From a bacterium (GTDB lineage: Bacteria > Vulcanimicrobiota > Vulcanimicrobiia > Vulcanimicrobiales > SCRA01), in contig SCRA01000046.1 in assembly GCA_004297985.1 (NCBI GenBank), positions 1 through 64,000 on the forward strand: a stretch of 64,000 nucleotides of DNA, written 5' to 3'. The notes beneath the pieces were generated by a model. It was not told where the DNA came from. It made no database searches and saw nothing but the letters and a program-made list of their open reading frames with translations. Both the position numbers and the translations under genes were made by a program. Position 1 is the first letter of the stretch. The number at the start of each line of letters is the position of its first letter. This document shows positions 1-7,711 of the stretch, in pieces.

Positions 1-1
1 G

Positions 2-697
2 CTGGACCTTTGCGGAAGCGAGCTGCCAGTCGACGGCGTCGCCTTTGACGAGCGCCATTTTCCGCGGAGCGACGGCGAGTACCTCGCCCAGTTGAAGAAG
101 ATGGCCGTCGATACGGGGCTGGCTGTCGAGGCCTTGGCGGCTACGTTCGAACCGGCCGCCGAGGGAGCGCTCGAGCGTCTCGAGGCTTCGCTGCAGATGG
201 CCGCAGTACTGGGCGCACCGCTCGCCGTGGTGCGCCTGGGCGCCTCGCAGGCGTTGGGTGCGACGCTCGGCCAAGTTGTCCACGCCTTGAAGGAAGCTGC
301 CGGGGCCGCCAAGCGTCTCAACGTAACGATCGCGCTGCGCAATGCGCCCGGAACGGCCGCCGCCGGCGTGGCCGACCTGAAGACGCTCTCCAAGCAGATC
401 GACTCGGCTTGGCTGCGCTACGCCGTCGATGTCGTGGAGCTGCCGCAGGAAGCGACGGAACCCTCGGAGCTGCGCCGCGACGCCGTGGCCGGCTATCATG
501 CGACGGGAAGCATCGACACCTTCGGCGCCGACGAGCGCAACGATCTGCGCGCCGTGCTGCGCTTCTTCGAAGGCTTCCCCGGCCCGCTGATCCTGGCTTA
601 CGATGGCGCGGAAGAGGAGCGCACAGCCGTGCCGCGACTCGTGAAGTGGGTGCGCGGAATGCTCGCCAAAGACACCGCCACCAAAGCCACGATGTAG
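2..697 (+). CDS. Sugar phosphate isomerase/epimerase family protein (5' truncated)
   Basis: The frame is open from the first bases of the window, so the gene starts upstream; an internal ATG at 92 is not the true start. About 231 residues are visible. The alternating helix/strand pattern, with segments such as APLAVVRLGASQ, VTIALRNAPG and AGYHATGSID, fits the xylose-isomerase-like TIM barrel family (AP endonuclease 2 superfamily), usually 260-300 aa, so only the N-terminus is missing. These proteins isomerise or epimerise sugars and sugar acids in the cytoplasm with a bound metal. The substrate cannot be deduced. The family call is from overall pattern; metal ligands were not all identified. 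Confidence 0.7.
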   Translation: MDLCGSELPVDGVAFDERHFPRSDGEYLAQLKKMAVDTGLAVEALAATFEPAAEGALERLEASLQMAAVLGAPLAVVRLGASQALGATLGQVVHALKEAAGAAKRLNVTIALRNAPGTAAAGVADLKTLSKQIDSAWLRYAVDVVELPQEATEPSELRRDAVAGYHATGSIDTFGADERNDLRAVLRFFEGFPGPLILAYDGAEEERTAVPRLVKWVRGMLAKDTATKATM

Positions 698-703
698 GCC
701 CTA

Positions 704-832
704 AACGACAGGGTCCTCTCCCTTCGCCGTCGCTGCGCCCTACATCCATGTAGGGCTTGCTCAAAGCCTCGCTCGCTCCACCATCCGGTTCCGCTCGCTG
801 CGTAAACGGCTTCGGGAGAGGACCCCGTCGTT
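704..832. repeat. Large imperfect inverted repeat (hairpin 1)
   Basis: Arms 704-722 and 814-832 are complementary over 19 nt with one mismatch. The loop carries a smaller perfect palindrome, CCCTACAT-CC-ATGTAGGG. It follows the stop of the preceding gene at 697 and no coding frame is convincing here. It could be a terminator-like structure or a REP-like intergenic element. Confidence 0.6.
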
Positions 833-837
833 CACTA

Positions 838-983
838 GCGCCGATGAGAGGACAGCTCTCTACGAGGGACTCTGAGGTCCGCGCGAAGCCAGGAGGGCGA
901 GAGCGCGGACGAAGGTAGCAGGAGGCGCGCAGGACAGCGCGCCGACGGGCGTCCCGAGTAGGGAGCTGCCCTCTCATCGGCGC
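838..983. repeat. Large imperfect inverted repeat (hairpin 2)
   Basis: Arms 838-863 and 958-983 are complementary over 26 nt with two mismatches, enclosing about 94 nt. It starts 5 nt after hairpin 1 ends, so the two form a tandem pair of long hairpins filling most of a 550-base gene-free stretch. No transposase or target duplication is seen. Confidence 0.6.
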
Positions 984-1029
984 GGCGCGACAGTCTGAAA
1001 GCGCGCTCCACCGTGTCGTATCGAGCCTA

Positions 1030-1183
1030 GGGTTAGAACCTGCTCTCGCAGGTGGGTGCGTCCCGGCCGCCTGTGGCGATGATGGTGGGCATCTTCGCAC
1101 GTGTCGGTACCGGAGATAGTGCTCCCTTGGGTTGTACGTTGGCTCTACACCGACGGCTCGTCCACGTGCACCGCAGAGCGCGC
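1030..1183 (-). ncRNA. Candidate structured small RNA (speculative)
   Basis: On the minus strand an extended -10 motif, TGC-TATAGT at 1198-1190, would start a transcript near 1183. It would end after a GNRA-capped hairpin, CCTGC-GAGA-GCAGG at 1052-1039, followed by TTCT. In between, GCACGTG and TCGGT segments can pair with ACCGA-CACGTGC, and the 5' segment GCTCTGCGGTGC can pair with pieces near the 3' end. No good -35 was found and no known RNA family was recognised. No convincing protein frame occupies this stretch. Confidence 0.25.
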
Positions 1184-1251
1184 TCCAGCACTATAGCACA
1201 AAAGTCAACGCCCGTCGCCTTGACAAAGGTTCGCCGGCGCCCCCTTGACAA

Positions 1252-2280
1252 ATGAAACGCGCCATGGCCGATTTGCAGCTCGAGTTGACGCGGCTGGAGA
1301 TGCCGCTCAAACACACGTTTACCATCACGCGCGGGAGTGCGGATGCGGCGCGCACCTTGCGCTTCGCCTTGAGCGACGGGGAACATCTCGGCCTGGGCGA
1401 GTCCTCGCCTGTCACGCGCTATCACGAGAGTCTCGACTCCGTGGAAGCCTACTGGCGCGACTTCGGGCCGCTGGGCGACGACCCGTTCGCCTTGCAGAAC
1501 CTGATCACCGAGCGCACGCCGCCCGCCGCGCGCACGGGAGTCGATATCGCCCTTCACGATTTGATCGGCCAGCGGTTGGGGATCCCGCTCTGGCGCTACT
1601 TCGGCCTCGACCCCTCGCGCACGCCATATACATCGTTTACCGTGGGCATCGACGACCCCGAGAAGATGCTCGAAAAGGTGCGCGAAGTCGGTGATCACCC
1701 CGTTCTCAAAGTGAAGCTTGGCACCGGCAACGAGATCGAGCTCCTACGCGCCATCCGCGGCATCTACCACGGCGCGATCCGCATCGACGCCAACGAAGGC
1801 TGGACGCCGGCGCGCGCCGTCGAGGTGCTGCGCGAGATCGAGCCGCTGGAGATCGAGTTCTGCGAGCAGCCCATCCCAGCCGGGAGCCCGGAGAAGCTGC
1901 GCTGGATCAAGGAGCGCACCGCGATCCCCATCGTCACCGACGAGGACAGTCGGGATGCCCGCGATCTCCCCAAGCTCTACGGCTGCGTCGACGGCATCAA
2001 CGTCAAGCTGGTGAAGTGCGGCGGCATCCGCGGCGGCTTGGAGATGATCCACACGGCGCGCGCCTGCGGCTTCAAGATCATGCTGGGATGCATGGTCGAG
2101 AGCGGCATTCTGCAGACGGCCGCCGCTCATCTCTCACCGCTGGTCGACTGGGCCGATCTCGACGGCCCCTTCCTGCTGCGCGATGACCCCTATGTCGGCA
2201 TGACCTACCGCAACGGAAAAATCGTGTTGCCCGAGGGGCCGGGCCTGGGCGTGCGCCCGGCGAGCGCCCTCGCACGATGA
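1252..2280 (+). CDS. Enolase-superfamily racemase, dipeptide epimerase / DgcA-like
   Basis: At 342 aa this has the full length of muconate-lactonising subgroup enzymes. The catalytic layout of L-Ala-D/L-Glu epimerases is visible: KVKLG (KxK) near residue 150, metal ligands in RIDANEGW, FCEQPI and VTDED, and the second catalytic Lys in NVKLVKCGG, then LGCMVES. The family epimerises dipeptides from peptidoglycan; a close relative, DgcA, racemises N-acetyl-D-glutamate and works with a DUF1611 acetyltransferase. A DUF1611 gene lies at 6323, which favours the DgcA role by inference. The ATG at 1252 has no clear ribosome site; ATG 1264 is an alternative start. Confidence 0.85.
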   Translation: MKRAMADLQLELTRLEMPLKHTFTITRGSADAARTLRFALSDGEHLGLGESSPVTRYHESLDSVEAYWRDFGPLGDDPFALQNLITERTPPAARTGVDIALHDLIGQRLGIPLWRYFGLDPSRTPYTSFTVGIDDPEKMLEKVREVGDHPVLKVKLGTGNEIELLRAIRGIYHGAIRIDANEGWTPARAVEVLREIEPLEIEFCEQPIPAGSPEKLRWIKERTAIPIVTDEDSRDARDLPKLYGCVDGINVKLVKCGGIRGGLEMIHTARACGFKIMLGCMVESGILQTAAAHLSPLVDWADLDGPFLLRDDPYVGMTYRNGKIVLPEGPGLGVRPASALAR

Positions 2281-2281
2281 T

Positions 2282-2311
2282 TTGACAGCGCTCGCTTCAT
2301 TGTCGTAGAAT
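2282..2311 (+). promoter_or_regulatory. Sigma70-type promoter for the MFS gene
   Basis: TTGACA (2282-2287), 18-nt spacer, TAGAAT (2306-2311), giving a leader of about 70 nt before the ATG at 2388. It begins directly after the stop of the epimerase gene. Confidence 0.7.
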
Positions 2312-2387
2312 CACGCCACTATGCGCTAGCGACATACGCTCGACTCCCCTTGCAGCCGTTCACGTCTGAACAGGAGCCGTTGTACGT

Positions 2388-3611
2388 ATGTCCGCTATTT
2401 CGCGTGGCGGTGTCTTCGCATCGCCATCCTTCCGCCAGTACTTCGCCGGCCAAGCCTTCTCGTACGTGGGCGATGGCCTACGCACGCTCGCCGTTCCGCT
2501 GCTGGTCTACCATCTGACGCATTCGGCGCTCTCCACCAGCGCCTCGTTCGTCTGCGAGCTGGGACCGTTCGCGATCTTCGGCCTGATCGGCGGATCGCTC
2601 GCCGACCGCGTCGACCGCCGGCATCTGATGATCGTTTGCGATTTCGGACGCTTCGTCGTGATGACCGCGTTCGCCGTCGTCTTCGCGATGGGCGCGCTGA
2701 CCGTCCCGATGCTCTACGCCGGGCTGATCGTGATCTCGATCTGCGCAGCGTTCTTCCTGGGCGGACAGTCGTCGAGCATCCCCTACCTGCTGGGCAAGTC
2801 GCAGATGACGCAGGCTACCGCGGCACTGATGGCCGCGGAGAGCACATCGAACATGATCGCCCCGATGGCCGGCGGCGCGCTGTTCGGCATCTTCGGGCCC
2901 TTGCCGGCGCTGGCGATCAACGCCTTCACCTACCTTTGTTCGCAGGCCTCGCTGGCGCTCGTGCCTACGCTCGGCCCGGACGACCCGCATGGTCTGCCGA
3001 GCCTGCGTACCGTCGGCCACGACATCGCCGTGGGCTTTCGCTTCCTGCTGCGCGACGACACCATGCGTGCGGTATCGCTGACGAGCTTCCTGCTCAACAC
3101 CTTCGGCATCGGCGCCTACTCGATTCTGATCCCGTTCCTCAAGCGCGACTTCGGCGCAAGCGACGGCGGTGTGGGTCTCTTCCTGGGCATCAGCGCCTGC
3201 GGCGCCATCGTGGGCTCGCTGCTGGCGGGTAAGCTCGCCACGCGCTGGCCCTTCGGCCGCGCGCTGACGGCAGCATACGTGATCGACGCGCTCTTCTTTA
3301 TACCGATGGTGCTGGCGCACAACGTCTGGCTCGCTGCGATCTTCTGGGCCATCGGCAACGGCGGCGCCCAGTTCGAAGCAACGCAGATCATCGGCTGGCG
3401 GCTGCGCGTAACGCCCGACGAGATGGTGGGGCGGGTCTTTGGCGCCGTGCGCCTCTTCGTTCTCTGCGGCATGGCGCCCGGCGTTCTGGTCTTCGGGTAC
3501 GTGGCCGATCGCTACGGCCCGCACCCCGCGATGGCACTCGCGGCGCTGGGCTACCTGACCGTCGCATTGGGTGCCGTGCTCACGCCGGCTATCCGCAGCG
3601 ACGCCCGCTAA
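2388..3611 (+). CDS. Major facilitator superfamily transporter
   Basis: This 407-aa protein shows about 12 hydrophobic segments and the MFS loop motif GGSLADRVDRRHLM between helices 2 and 3. It resembles the enterobactin exporter/macrolide-efflux (EntS/Bcr-like) branch, so it is probably a proton-driven inner-membrane exporter; the substrate is unknown. The start is fixed by AGGAG about 10 nt upstream and by a strong promoter at 2282-2311. Its 3' end overlaps the convergent AbiEii-like pseudogene by 4 bp. Confidence 0.85.
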   Translation: MSAISRGGVFASPSFRQYFAGQAFSYVGDGLRTLAVPLLVYHLTHSALSTSASFVCELGPFAIFGLIGGSLADRVDRRHLMIVCDFGRFVVMTAFAVVFAMGALTVPMLYAGLIVISICAAFFLGGQSSSIPYLLGKSQMTQATAALMAAESTSNMIAPMAGGALFGIFGPLPALAINAFTYLCSQASLALVPTLGPDDPHGLPSLRTVGHDIAVGFRFLLRDDTMRAVSLTSFLLNTFGIGAYSILIPFLKRDFGASDGGVGLFLGISACGAIVGSLLAGKLATRWPFGRALTAAYVIDALFFIPMVLAHNVWLAAIFWAIGNGGAQFEATQIIGWRLRVTPDEMVGRVFGAVRLFVLCGMAPGVLVFGYVADRYGPHPAMALAALGYLTVALGAVLTPAIRSDAR

Positions 3612-4443
3612 AGCGAGCTCAAGAATTCTTGTACGTACGCCAAGACATCGCCGGCGAGCTTGTCGTCCCCCGAACGGCCGAGAAACGCGCAGACATCGTG
3701 CGGCCCCCGGCCATCGATATCTTTGTAATCCCGCTGAAGAGATTCTATTGCCGCATCTATCGCGTCGTGCGGCCGCAGCCGCCGTAGTGCCTTTGCAAGT
3801 CCTTGAGGCCCACGTTCGTCATGCAGCAACACGAAGTGAATGTCGTAAGCGTCCTTTGGTTTATCGCGGCCCGCGATTGCCAGCGCCTTCAAGACGATGA
3901 AAACCTCGGCGGAGCAAATCGGAAGTTTGCGCTCAACGCTACGGCCTTCGAGATCGTGACCAGAGAGTGTCACGAGCACACGCTGCTCAAGTGCAAGATC
4001 GAGACCGCGCATCGTTACCGCGGCAAGTTCGCCGGTCAGTGACTGTTGCCGCCCACCGTCCTTGTCCGGCGGAACCGGAGGCATCAAAAAATCCACCTGG
4101 GTGCCGTTTCGTGCTCTCCACCGCTGGCGCGTTACATTACCCCTCTCGTTACGATCCGGCTCGAAGCCGCCTCGCTTAAGGCATTCAGCTACGTTCTCAT
4201 AGCGTCTTCCTCGAGGATCACGAGGTCAAGGGCGAGATCGATGTCGTGCGTGCCTGCATGTGAACCGAACTCCCAAGCCGGGCGTACGTCGCCATAGAGC
4301 AATGCCGGTACGAGGCCGCCTACGATGACCGCATCCATTCGGATCGTATCGCCGAGGAGCTGCGCAATGCTAAGACATGTCGCCTTGACCCGATCGAGCC
4401 CCGCGGGGGTATATTCAAACAACGATTTACCGCCTATTTCCAT
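3608..4443 (-). pseudogene. AbiEii-like nucleotidyltransferase toxin, single-base frameshift
   Basis: Two minus-strand frames, 4443-4189 and 4096-3608, are halves of one protein. The N-terminal half has the nucleotidyltransferase signature GGLVPALLYG followed by THDIDLALD. Near 4200 the frame runs into a stop. Moving by one base restores a continuous family-like segment (YENVAECLKRGGFEP, then TRQRWRARN), joining straight into QVDFLMPPVPP. One missing base after the EED codons explains it. Toxins of this type (type IV AbiE) act by nucleotidyl transfer. It is either a recently inactivated gene or a sequencing error. Its start overlaps the antitoxin stop by 10 bp. Confidence 0.8.
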
Positions 4444-5486
4444 TGCTGCTCCAAATAACGGCGCATCGCTTCGGCTGCTTCAACCGATCGCTCTGGAATG
4501 TGGGACAGATCCAGGTAGGTGAGCACTGCGCTAGCTATGTAGATGCGCTTCTCCTTGGTTACACCGATCGACGTGTTCCCCGGATCGAGGTACAACGCAA
4601 CATTACGCCCTCTCTCCTCGGTTCCGGCGCGCAGTCTAGCCGCTGCCGACTCCGGCAGTGGTTTTGCCAAGTAAGCGTCCACGCGGCGAAATGAACCAAA
4701 ATCCGTGTAGTGTGCGGCGCTTGCGAGGCCCGTCAAGGCATAACTGACGCCTGCGTCCGAAAGGATATGCGCGAGTTGCCGAGATGTTTCCGAGCCATCT
4801 CGCGCAGCGATGAGACCCCAAGACATGGGCCTCCCTGGTTTGTATTTCTCCCGCCATGCATCGAGGAGCACGACGGGGTCGACGACCCGAATGGCGCTTG
4901 ACCCGTGAGAGGGGGTCCGCTCCACGTAGCCACGCTCAGAAAGTGCGGCGACGATCTTGCTCAGGTAGCCTTTCTCGACTCCCGTGATCGCCTCAAGCCC
5001 CGCACGACTCCAGGAGCCTTTCGGTTTCGTGAGGATAGCGTGCACAATACGCGAAGCCTTTGGGCTGAATGGATTGATGCCGGTTTCGGGTTGAAGGAGG
5101 GACTCGCTGATCCCACCCTCACGTTTGCCGCGAATATGTACGTGGACACGCGCCACGTGAATCGATGCGTTTCCCTGGAGGTCAACCCAATTGACGCTGG
5201 CTCGGTCGCATATCTCGGCACCCGTTTGCCCCATGAAGGGTACGATGAGAAGCAGGCTGACGCCCCTGTGCTCTTTCTCGTATTCACGTAGCCGGGCAAT
5301 AGCCTGAGCGACCGTGGCGCTGCGCGCGTTGGATTTGACCTGCACGGCGAAGCACGTATCGCCCATGCGGAATAGGGCATCCACCGAGCTGCGCTTCCCG
5401 TCGACGTACTCCTCGACTACCGGCAGCCTCGCCGAGCGTTCAAGGATGCGCCTAGCTTCGAACACCGCCAATGCCTCACGCTCCAT
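4434..5486 (-). CDS. AbiEi-family antitoxin with N-terminal restriction-endonuclease-like domain
   Basis: The frame is open to 5648, but ATG 5486 is preferred because a promoter ends just before it, giving 350 aa. Residues about 20-120 read as a PD-(D/E)XK-like fold (SSVDALF, then CFAVQVKSNA; later VNWVDLQGNASI), a domain common in large AbiEi-type antitoxins. A winged helix follows (IVHAIL, GLEAITGVEKGYLSKIVAAL), then an AbiEi-like C-terminal part. It is cotranscribed with the toxin gene, which it overlaps. The family neutralises the AbiEii nucleotidyltransferase and represses its own promoter. Whether the nuclease-like domain is active is unknown. Confidence 0.75.
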   Translation of the reverse strand: MEREALAVFEARRILERSARLPVVEEYVDGKRSSVDALFRMGDTCFAVQVKSNARSATVAQAIARLREYEKEHRGVSLLLIVPFMGQTGAEICDRASVNWVDLQGNASIHVARVHVHIRGKREGGISESLLQPETGINPFSPKASRIVHAILTKPKGSWSRAGLEAITGVEKGYLSKIVAALSERGYVERTPSHGSSAIRVVDPVVLLDAWREKYKPGRPMSWGLIAARDGSETSRQLAHILSDAGVSYALTGLASAAHYTDFGSFRRVDAYLAKPLPESAAARLRAGTEERGRNVALYLDPGNTSIGVTKEKRIYIASAVLTYLDLSHIPERSVEAAEAMRRYLEQQWK

Positions 5487-5492
5487 GGTTGA

Positions 5493-5540
5493 ATCATACC
5501 ACGAGTTGAAGGAATCTTCAACCTTGATATTATTTTCAAC
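5493..5540 (-). promoter_or_regulatory. abiE-type promoter with two tandem 18-bp inverted repeats
   Basis: Minus-strand -35 TTGAAG (5521-5516), 17-nt spacer and -10 TATGAT (5498-5493) place the start of transcription at about the ATG at 5486, i.e. a leaderless mRNA. Palindrome 5505-5522 (GTTGAAGGAATCTTCAAC) covers the -35. A second one, 5523-5540 (CTTGA...TCAAC arms), abuts it. AbiEi antitoxins are known to bind two inverted repeats in their promoter. Confidence 0.7.
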
Positions 5541-5647
5541 AATTGCGCCACGCGCCCACCTTTCATCCCTTGTTCGAGGCGGCCTGACAAGGCTCCAACG
5601 TCGCGCTGCATCCGCGATGCGGTCAGTTTTTCGGTCTTCCGATTTCA

Positions 5648-5676
5648 TTGACGAACGCCCGCAAGCGTGGTACGTT
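5648..5676 (+). promoter_or_regulatory. Promoter of a short leader transcript
   Basis: TTGACG (5648-5653), 17-nt spacer, TACGTT (5671-5676). Transcription would begin near 5683, next to the ATG of a 25-codon frame, and run into the terminator at 5790-5825. Confidence 0.45.
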
Positions 5677-5685
5677 GTCTCTCAC

Positions 5686-5763
5686 ATGAATCTAGGAGAC
5701 CGCGTTCGCCGACCGTCCCCGAAGCTCGCGCACCTCGTGCTGGGCTTCGTCGGCATGTTCTGA
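5686..5763 (+). CDS. Possible 25-residue leader peptide
   Basis: ATG 5686 opens a 25-codon frame ending at 5763, 3 nt after the predicted transcription start and 26 nt before a strong terminator. It has two hydrophobic runs (LAHLVLGFVGMF) and an arginine cluster. The arrangement promoter - tiny frame - terminator - gene suggests attenuation of the downstream GNAT gene, but no obvious antiterminator or run of regulatory codons is seen. Confidence 0.25.
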   Translation: MNLGDRVRRPSPKLAHLVLGFVGMF

Positions 5764-5789
5764 CGGCGAAGCGGGCAGCAGAGGATCGC

Positions 5790-5825
5790 GCGGGCGCACC
5801 GAGGACGGTGCGCCCGCTGTTTTTT
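5790..5825 (+). terminator. Rho-independent terminator upstream of the GNAT gene
   Basis: An 11-bp GC-rich stem (5790-5800 with 5807-5817), loop GAGGAC, then TGTTTTTT. It sits only 14 nt before the GNAT start codon, within reach of that gene's ribosome site. Confidence 0.75.
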
Positions 5826-5839
5826 GGAGGAAGGGAGCC

Positions 5840-6307
5840 ATGGAGACCGCGGAGTCCACGGAGGTCTACATCGCACGCGCCTCGACCGTCGACGCGTTCG
5901 ACCTGGCGTGCCTGCGCGCGGCCAGTCTGGTGGAGATGGGGGTCATGGTGCCGGCGGAGCGCGACGCCTTCCTCCCGCGTGCCCATCGCGAGTTCGTGCA
6001 ACTGCTGCGCGAGGAGCGTTTCGCGGCATGGTTGTTGGTCTCCGGGGGGCGCCCGGCAGGCTGCGCCGGCGTCCTGCTGTGGCGGCGCATTCCCTATCCC
6101 ACCACTTCGCTCCACGCCGAGATCGCCGGAGTCTACGTCGATCCCGGGCTGCGCAACAGGGGGTACGCGCGCGAGATGGTCCGCGAGGCCATCTCGTGGG
6201 CGCATGCCGCGGAGGTACGAAGAGTGGTGCTGCACGTGAATCCCGCCGCGCGCTCGCTTTACGAACGGCTGGGATTCGTCGACGGGAGCGAGATGCGCCT
6301 GGTATAG
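5840..6307 (+). CDS. GNAT-family N-acetyltransferase
   Basis: The 155-aa length is typical of a single GNAT fold. The acetyl-CoA binding region is seen in EIAGVYVDPGLRNRGYAREMVREA (V-x-x-x-RxxGxA/G), and the C-terminal NPAARSLYERLGFV is the usual terminal helix/strand. GGAGG lies about 8 nt before the ATG. The DgcN-like gene follows after 15 nt, so the two are likely cotranscribed. The acetylated substrate cannot be predicted. Confidence 0.85.
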   Translation: METAESTEVYIARASTVDAFDLACLRAASLVEMGVMVPAERDAFLPRAHREFVQLLREERFAAWLLVSGGRPAGCAGVLLWRRIPYPTTSLHAEIAGVYVDPGLRNRGYAREMVREAISWAHAAEVRRVVLHVNPAARSLYERLGFVDGSEMRLV

Positions 6308-6322
6308 AAGCAAGGGCGCACC

Positions 6323-7414
6323 ATGCCAGAGCACACCAGACGCTACGTCGCATACGCTCCCGGTGCCTTCGCCACGCGCAAGGCCAAGACGGCCCACGGC
6401 GTGATCGCCTACGGCGTCGATACCGTCGTGGCCGCAGTCGATCCGGCAAGCGCCGGACAACGCGTGCGCGACGTGCTCCCGCACTTGCAGAGTGATGCGC
6501 CGATCGTGGCCACGCTCCGGGAGGCGCTAGCGCAGCGCCCCACCGCGCTCTTGCTGGGTACGGCGCCCCAGGGCGGCGGCCTGCCCGCGGACTGGCGCGC
6601 CGACATTCTACGCGCCATCGAGGCGCGCTTGGAGATCGTCAGCGGCCTGCACGACTTCCTCAACGACGACGCGGAGTTCGCCGCGGCGGCGCAACGCAGC
6701 GGAACCCGACTCTGGGACGTGCGCAAGCCGCCGCGTGTGCCGCTCTTCTCCGGCGCGGCCTGGGATGCGCCGCAGCACATCTCGCTCTTCGTCGGCAGCG
6801 ACTGCGCCGTGGGCAAGATGACCGCCGCGCTGGAGCTCACGCGCGCCGCCAATGCCGCGGGGCGACGCGCGGAGTTCCTCGCTACGGGTCAGACGGGGAT
6901 CATGATCGCCGGAAAGGGCATCGCGGTGGACTGCGTGGTCTCGGACTTCGTCTCCGGCGCCACCGAGCAGCTCGTGGCCGGTGCCGACGAGCGGGCAGAG
7001 GTACTCTTCATCGAGGGGCAGGGCGGCATCAACCATCCAGCGTATGCGCAGGTCACGCTCGGTCTGCTCTACGGCAGCGGTGCCGACTCGCTGATCCTCG
7101 CCCACGCTGCCGCGCGCGACGAGATCGATACCTTCGGCACGCCCATCCTCCCGCTGAGGGAGCTGATCGCCATCTACGAGCGCCTCTGCGGAACGGTGAA
7201 GCCAGCGCCGGTGGCCGGCATCTGCCTCAACACGCTAGGCATGGACGACGAAGCGGCCCGCCGCGCGATCGCCGAGGCCGAACGGGAGACGGACCTCCCG
7301 ACCGACGACGTCGTGCGCTTCGGACCGCACCGCCTCTATGGACGAATCGCGGAGCGTCTACAAGGCAAGACGCTCCCGCTGGGGTCACGCGCCGCGGCTA
7401 CGCATCTGCTGTGA
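6323..7414 (+). CDS. DUF1611 protein, DgcN-like D-glutamate N-acetyltransferase
   Basis: This 363-aa protein matches the DUF1611 layout: an N-terminal Rossmann-like domain (to about residue 140) and a C-terminal P-loop domain with LFVGSDCAVGKMTAALEL, LATGQTGIMIAGKGIAVDCVVSDFVSG and EGQGGINHPAY. Members named DgcN acetylate D-glutamate using acetyl-CoA, and the partner DgcA racemises the product. The DgcA-like gene lies 4 kb upstream on the same strand, separated by the MFS and AbiE genes. The specific reaction is inferred from family knowledge. Confidence 0.75.
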   Translation: MPEHTRRYVAYAPGAFATRKAKTAHGVIAYGVDTVVAAVDPASAGQRVRDVLPHLQSDAPIVATLREALAQRPTALLLGTAPQGGGLPADWRADILRAIEARLEIVSGLHDFLNDDAEFAAAAQRSGTRLWDVRKPPRVPLFSGAAWDAPQHISLFVGSDCAVGKMTAALELTRAANAAGRRAEFLATGQTGIMIAGKGIAVDCVVSDFVSGATEQLVAGADERAEVLFIEGQGGINHPAYAQVTLGLLYGSGADSLILAHAAARDEIDTFGTPILPLRELIAIYERLCGTVKPAPVAGICLNTLGMDDEAARRAIAEAERETDLPTDDVVRFGPHRLYGRIAERLQGKTLPLGSRAAATHLL

Positions 7415-7429
7415 GCGGCGGCTCACCGC

Positions 7430-7618
7430 TCAGGCGCGGGTATTGACCGTGGCGCCGATCGGCTCATCGCCGTCGCGGACGCCCTTCTGAGCCTCGAGCA
7501 ACTGCTCGCTCTTGAACGCGGCGATGGTCTGGGGCTGAACGGCCGGGGCCTGACTTTGAGCGTTCTGAGCCTGCTGCGCCCCGGCGGCACCAAGACTCAC
7601 GCTCGCTATATGCGACAT
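7430..7618 (-). CDS. Small hypothetical protein, Gln/Ala-rich
   Basis: 62 codons from ATG 7618. The sequence is rich in Ala and Gln in its first half (AAGAQQAQNAQSQAPAVQPQ) and has a charged helical stretch, SEQLLEAQKGVRDGD. It has no Cys, signal peptide or membrane span. It faces the C39-like gene divergently and is convergent with the DUF1611 gene. It vaguely resembles small motility-type helical proteins, but no family was recognised. Confidence 0.4.
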   Translation of the reverse strand: MSHIASVSLGAAGAQQAQNAQSQAPAVQPQTIAAFKSEQLLEAQKGVRDGDEPIGATVNTRA

Positions 7619-7711
7619 GGCGCGGCGTTTCCTACGCCTGGGGGCCTCACCTTCAACTCGCTGCCGATCTTTACAGAGGGCGTGTCAGGGTGGGGGAGAA
7701 GGGGCGCTGCG

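Noticed and set aside
318..1100. 260-codon minus-strand frame across the first gene and hairpins
   Set aside because: Arg/Pro/Ser-rich translation of GC-rich repeats, no ribosome site, antisense to a recognisable enzyme.
2478..3524. Long minus-strand frame inside the MFS gene
   Set aside because: The plus strand has clear membrane segments and promoter; the antisense product is charged low-complexity sequence.
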